Made by a program: the position numbers and the translations under genes. Of a DNA stretch of 42,676 bases, positions 39,585 through 42,676 are shown one piece after another (within the stretch, counting starts at the first letter, position 1; each line of letters starts with the position of its first letter). A model generated the notes under the pieces. That model saw only the letters and a list, made by a program, of their open reading frames with translations, was not told the DNA's origin and did not search any database. The stretch comes from Pseudomonas sp. KK4 (lineage in GTDB: Bacteria > Pseudomonadota > Gammaproteobacteria > Pseudomonadales > Pseudomonadaceae). The stretch is from NCBI RefSeq assembly GCF_001984065.1, contig NZ_LYVP01000048.1, positions 1 to 42,676 on the forward strand. Reading direction: 5' to 3'.

Positions 39585-42548
39585 ATGCCCTTCTCTCCTC
39601 AGCGCCTGGCCTTTGTCATTGCCTTGTCGACCAGCGCCGGCGCCAACGCCGCGCCCTACAAAACCGTGCAGATCGATACCGCCACGACCACCGCGCAGAC
39701 CCTGGGCGGTGCGGACACGTTGACGATCTCGGCGCCGGGGAGCATTACCAATGCCGGCAAGACGGTCAGCCTGAAGGACGGCACTGCCGGTGCGGGAGTG
39801 GTGATTGATAACGCGGGAAAGATCATTTCCACCGGTGGCCGAGCGATCGACAGCAGCGGTGATCTGACCCAGGCGCGCAATTACAGTATTTACAACCGTG
39901 CGGGCGGGCAGATTCTGGGGTTCAACGATGCGTTGCGCATCGACAGCAATTTCGTGAGCGGCCATTTGTTGATCGATAACAGCGGCATCATTCGCTCCAC
40001 CACCGGCCAGGGTCTGGACCTGGATGCGCTGCGCAGTGCCGGGGCCTCGACCACCCTCATCAATCGCGCGGGCGGGTTGATTCGTGGTGATGCCAGTGAC
40101 GGCATGAAGACCGGCGCCAACGCGACCATCACCAACTATGGCGAGATCTCCACGGGCGATTCGCACAACGCCGACGAGAAATTCGATGGCGTCGATATCG
40201 ATTCGGCCACCGGCGTGACGCTGACCAACTACGGCACCATTTCCGGCGGGCGTCACGGCATCACCACCGATCTGGGCGCGACGCTGACCAACTACGGGCA
40301 AATCACCGGGCGCAATGGCTCCGGGTTCGGCTCCGATGGCGACGGTACCGTGATCAACCACGGCGTCATCACCGGCGCCTATTCCGGGTTGCAGCCCAAT
40401 GGTGACGGCGATGGCGTGGACATCGACAACCTCGCCCATATCGAAAACTACGGCACCATCCAGGGCGTCGGCGCCGGCGGTGTGGATAAAAACGGTTTTG
40501 CCAATGGCAGCGAAGGCATCGCGCTGGGCGGTGGCTATGTGCTCAACGCCAGGGATGCGCTGATCAGCGGCGCCAACAGCGCGATCCTGGTGGACGATGG
40601 CAGCGGCGGTGCCGGTGTGGCAGCAACCACGCTGGAGAACTTCGGCACAATCCAGGGCCTCGATGGCTTCGGCGTGAAATTCGTCGGCGAGTTTGCCGAC
40701 AGCGTGATCAACGGCGGCACCATCAGTGGCAGCAATGGCCTGGCGCTGGACCTGGGTGGCGGCGACGACAACCTGACCCTGCGCAATGGCAGCCGCTTCC
40801 TCGGCACCGTCGACGGCGGCAGCGGTTACGATCGCGTGGTGATGGACGACGCGGCGGGCGGCAGCTTCGGCAACAGTCAGAACTTTGAATGGCTGGAGGT
40901 CAAGCAAGGCGCCTGGACCCTCACCGGCAATGGCGATTTCAGCGACGGCGGCGCTGTGCGCAACGGTGCGACGCTGATCAATCACGGCAGCATTGCCGGC
41001 GATATGACGGTGGATGCCGGCGGCGTGTACGCCGGGGGCGGTTCGGTGGGCAACCTCAACATCAATGGCACCCTGCGCACCGACACTCAACTGGGCACGG
41101 CGACCATCGTCCACGACCTGAACATGGGCAGCGCATCGACCCTGGCCTACGGCGTGAATGCCGACGGCAGCAGCGCCACGGTGCAAGTCGGCGGCACGGC
41201 CAACCTCAATGGCGCGACCCTGGCGGTCAATCCCGGCAACGGCACTTACCCATGGCAAAGCCATTACACGGTGCTGCAAGCAGCGCGGGTCAACGGCACC
41301 TTCGGCACGGTCACCAGTGATTACGCGTTCCTCACGCCAACCCTGGCGTACACGCCGACCCAGGTCGACCTGACCTACACCCGCAACGACGTCGCCTTCA
41401 ACGAATTCGCGGTCACCGGCAACGGCAGCAACACCGCCAACAGCCTGGCTTCCCTGGGCAAAAACAACGCGCTGTACAACGCCTTGCTGAACACCACCAA
41501 CACCACCGCCGGCGCGGCGATCGAGCAACTGAGCGGCGCCAGCAACGCCAACCTGACCAGCGCGACCCTCGGTGCGAGCAGTCAAGTTGGCTCCAGCATG
41601 CTCTCGGCCATGCAGCAAATGGGCGGCGCCCCGGGGTTGATGGTCGGCCTCGAGCAGCGCGACACGCCGATCCTGGCCGCCAACGGTGTACCGACCGAAG
41701 CGCGCAACCTCAATGATCCGAACGCCCGTGGTCGTCTGTGGCTGCAGGCCATCGGCGGCTACGGCAAGCTCGACGGCGAACACGGCAGCAGCGGCCTGGA
41801 GCAGCGCACCAAAGGCAGCGTGCTCGGTGCCGACTGGTCGTTGAACCCGCAGTGGCGCGTGGGTGTGCTGGGCGGCTATTCGAAGACCGATCTGGACGCC
41901 ACCGGTGTCGATGGCCATGTCGAGAGCTGGCACGCCGGCGTTTACGCGCAGCACCAGAACGGCCCGCTGGCCCTGCGCCTCGGGGCGGCGTACAGCGGTC
42001 ACCAAGGCGAGAGCAAACGCACCATTGCCTTCAATGGTTTCAGTGACCGACCGAAAGGCGATTACGACGCCGACAGCCAGCAGGCGTTCGCCGAACTGGG
42101 TTACGCCATGGGCAGCGGCCGGCTCAGCGCCGAACCGTTCGCCAACCTCGGCTACCAGCGCTACCACCGCGACAGCTACCAGGAAAAAGGCGGCGCCGCA
42201 GCGCTGCAAGTCGACGGCCAAACCCAGGACAATTTCAGCACCACCTTCGGCCTGCGCCTGGCGCACCTGAGCAGCCTGGACAACGGCATGAGCCTGACCC
42301 CGCGCATGACCGCCGGCTGGAAACACACCTACGGCGATGTCAGCAACTCCACTCGCCAGGCATTCGTGGCGGGCGGCACGGCGTTCAGTGTCGACGGTAC
42401 GTCGTTGGATCGCGACAGCCTGGTGCTGGAGGCCGGGTTGGATCTGGGTATCAGCGCCCGTCATTCGTTGGGCATCGGCTACAGCGGCGAGCTTGGCAAC
42501 AACAGCCGCAACCATGGGTTGATCGGGCAGTGGCAGATGGCTTTCTGA
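39585..42548 (+). CDS. Autotransporter (type Va) with beta-helix passenger
   Basis: This 987-residue outer-membrane autotransporter has a signal peptide of about 22 residues (ending GANA). The passenger (about 23-640) repeats a beta-strand motif such as TLTNYGTISGG, TLTNYGQITGR, VINHGVITGA, HIENYGTIQGV and TLENFGTIQGL, characteristic of a right-handed beta-helix. A linker with NTTNTTAGAAIEQLSGASNAN leads to the C-terminal beta-barrel (about 715-987), which starts GRLWLQAIGGYGKLDG and ends with Phe in GQWQMAF. No protease triad or lipase motif is apparent, so adhesion or another surface role is more likely than enzymatic activity. No partner gene is adjacent. AAGGAC precedes the ATG. Confidence 0.92.
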   Translation: MPFSPQRLAFVIALSTSAGANAAPYKTVQIDTATTTAQTLGGADTLTISAPGSITNAGKTVSLKDGTAGAGVVIDNAGKIISTGGRAIDSSGDLTQARNYSIYNRAGGQILGFNDALRIDSNFVSGHLLIDNSGIIRSTTGQGLDLDALRSAGASTTLINRAGGLIRGDASDGMKTGANATITNYGEISTGDSHNADEKFDGVDIDSATGVTLTNYGTISGGRHGITTDLGATLTNYGQITGRNGSGFGSDGDGTVINHGVITGAYSGLQPNGDGDGVDIDNLAHIENYGTIQGVGAGGVDKNGFANGSEGIALGGGYVLNARDALISGANSAILVDDGSGGAGVAATTLENFGTIQGLDGFGVKFVGEFADSVINGGTISGSNGLALDLGGGDDNLTLRNGSRFLGTVDGGSGYDRVVMDDAAGGSFGNSQNFEWLEVKQGAWTLTGNGDFSDGGAVRNGATLINHGSIAGDMTVDAGGVYAGGGSVGNLNINGTLRTDTQLGTATIVHDLNMGSASTLAYGVNADGSSATVQVGGTANLNGATLAVNPGNGTYPWQSHYTVLQAARVNGTFGTVTSDYAFLTPTLAYTPTQVDLTYTRNDVAFNEFAVTGNGSNTANSLASLGKNNALYNALLNTTNTTAGAAIEQLSGASNANLTSATLGASSQVGSSMLSAMQQMGGAPGLMVGLEQRDTPILAANGVPTEARNLNDPNARGRLWLQAIGGYGKLDGEHGSSGLEQRTKGSVLGADWSLNPQWRVGVLGGYSKTDLDATGVDGHVESWHAGVYAQHQNGPLALRLGAAYSGHQGESKRTIAFNGFSDRPKGDYDADSQQAFAELGYAMGSGRLSAEPFANLGYQRYHRDSYQEKGGAAALQVDGQTQDNFSTTFGLRLAHLSSLDNGMSLTPRMTAGWKHTYGDVSNSTRQAFVAGGTAFSVDGTSLDRDSLVLEAGLDLGISARHSLGIGYSGELGNNSRNHGLIGQWQMAF

Positions 42549-42584
42549 CCCACACTCACCGTACTTAATGCTGGATGCAGTACC

Positions 42585-42674
42585 TGTGGGAGCGGGCTTG
42601 CTCGCGAAGGCGTTGGATCAGTCACCACTATCATCGACTGACACAACGCCTTCGCGAGCAAGCCCGCTCCCACA
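42585..42674. repeat. Paired inverted REP, type B, at window edge
   Basis: Arms tgtgggagcgggcttgctcg and cgagcaagcccgctcccaca are perfect complements with inner aaggcgtt/aacgcctt pairing. It lies 37 bp after the autotransporter stop. Confidence 0.9.
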
Positions 42675-42676
42675 GG

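Noticed and set aside
39561..42515. Very long open frame (about 984 codons) antisense to the autotransporter
   Set aside because: It mirrors the autotransporter in GC-rich codons, its translation is low-complexity Ala/Val/Gly/Arg without domains, and the plus-strand gene has a signal peptide, barrel and ribosome site.
1..42676. Search for tRNA or rRNA genes
   Set aside because: No cloverleaf-like segments with conserved T-loop sequence or rRNA-like stretches were recognised by eye; a covariance search would be decisive.

Overview
The window reads as chromosome of a fluorescent Pseudomonas (P. fluorescens group). The evidence is GC-rich coding, the divergent trpBA/trpI arrangement, the gcdH/CoA-transferase pair with its LysR regulator, a three-subunit transhydrogenase, Pseudomonas-type families (DUF2388, DUF6124, DUF1127, DUF1161, PA0061/PA0062-type lipoproteins) and many paired inverted REP elements of the 'gtgggagcgggcttgctcgcg' kind. 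All identifications come from reading translated sequence; no database search was run.

Layout. 1-3615: glutarate/lysine catabolism (family III CoA-transferase, glutaryl-CoA dehydrogenase, divergent LysR). 4051-6944: pntAA-pntAB-pntB with a strong terminator. 7159-8652: acetate/succinate-type CoA-transferase. 8653-9522: a small DUF1127 gene set among repeated TACAGT/ACTGTA motifs. 9523-12569: three tandem exported DUF2388 proteins joined to a two-domain exported protein with an HExxH motif and a papain-like DUF4105/Lnb domain. 12570-17026: an AT-richer insertion holding a PIN-domain nuclease gene coupled to a large alpha-solenoid (HEAT-like) gene, bordered by gene fragments. This is the best candidate here for an undescribed system. 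17027-18429: DUF6124 gene with a structured leader, a lone PAAR protein and an RcnB-like protein. 18551-21628: trpBA and trpI. 21601-26809: small stress and envelope genes (DUF883, dodecin, two DUF1161 proteins, luciferase-like monooxygenase, OsmC, two paralogous lipoproteins, a lipoprotein aminopeptidase).

26859-32384 forms an amino-acid module: LysR, aspartase, AGCS symporter and cytoplasmic asparaginase, which together could take asparagine to fumarate. 32548-35825 looks like polyamine handling: AraC regulator, acetylpolyamine amidohydrolase with the full zinc site, and a PotF/SpuD-type binding protein. 35930-39342 holds a MocR regulator divergent from paiB and two GNAT genes. The mocR gene carries an unusual 12-bp-period array of DnaA-box-like sequences. 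39585-42548 is a classical autotransporter, and the window ends in a REP pair.

REP pairs sit at eight intergenic places in at least three sequence types. Several genes use GTG or TTG starts (pntAA, the DUF4105 gene, the HEAT gene, the aminopeptidase), chosen from ribosome-binding-site spacing.
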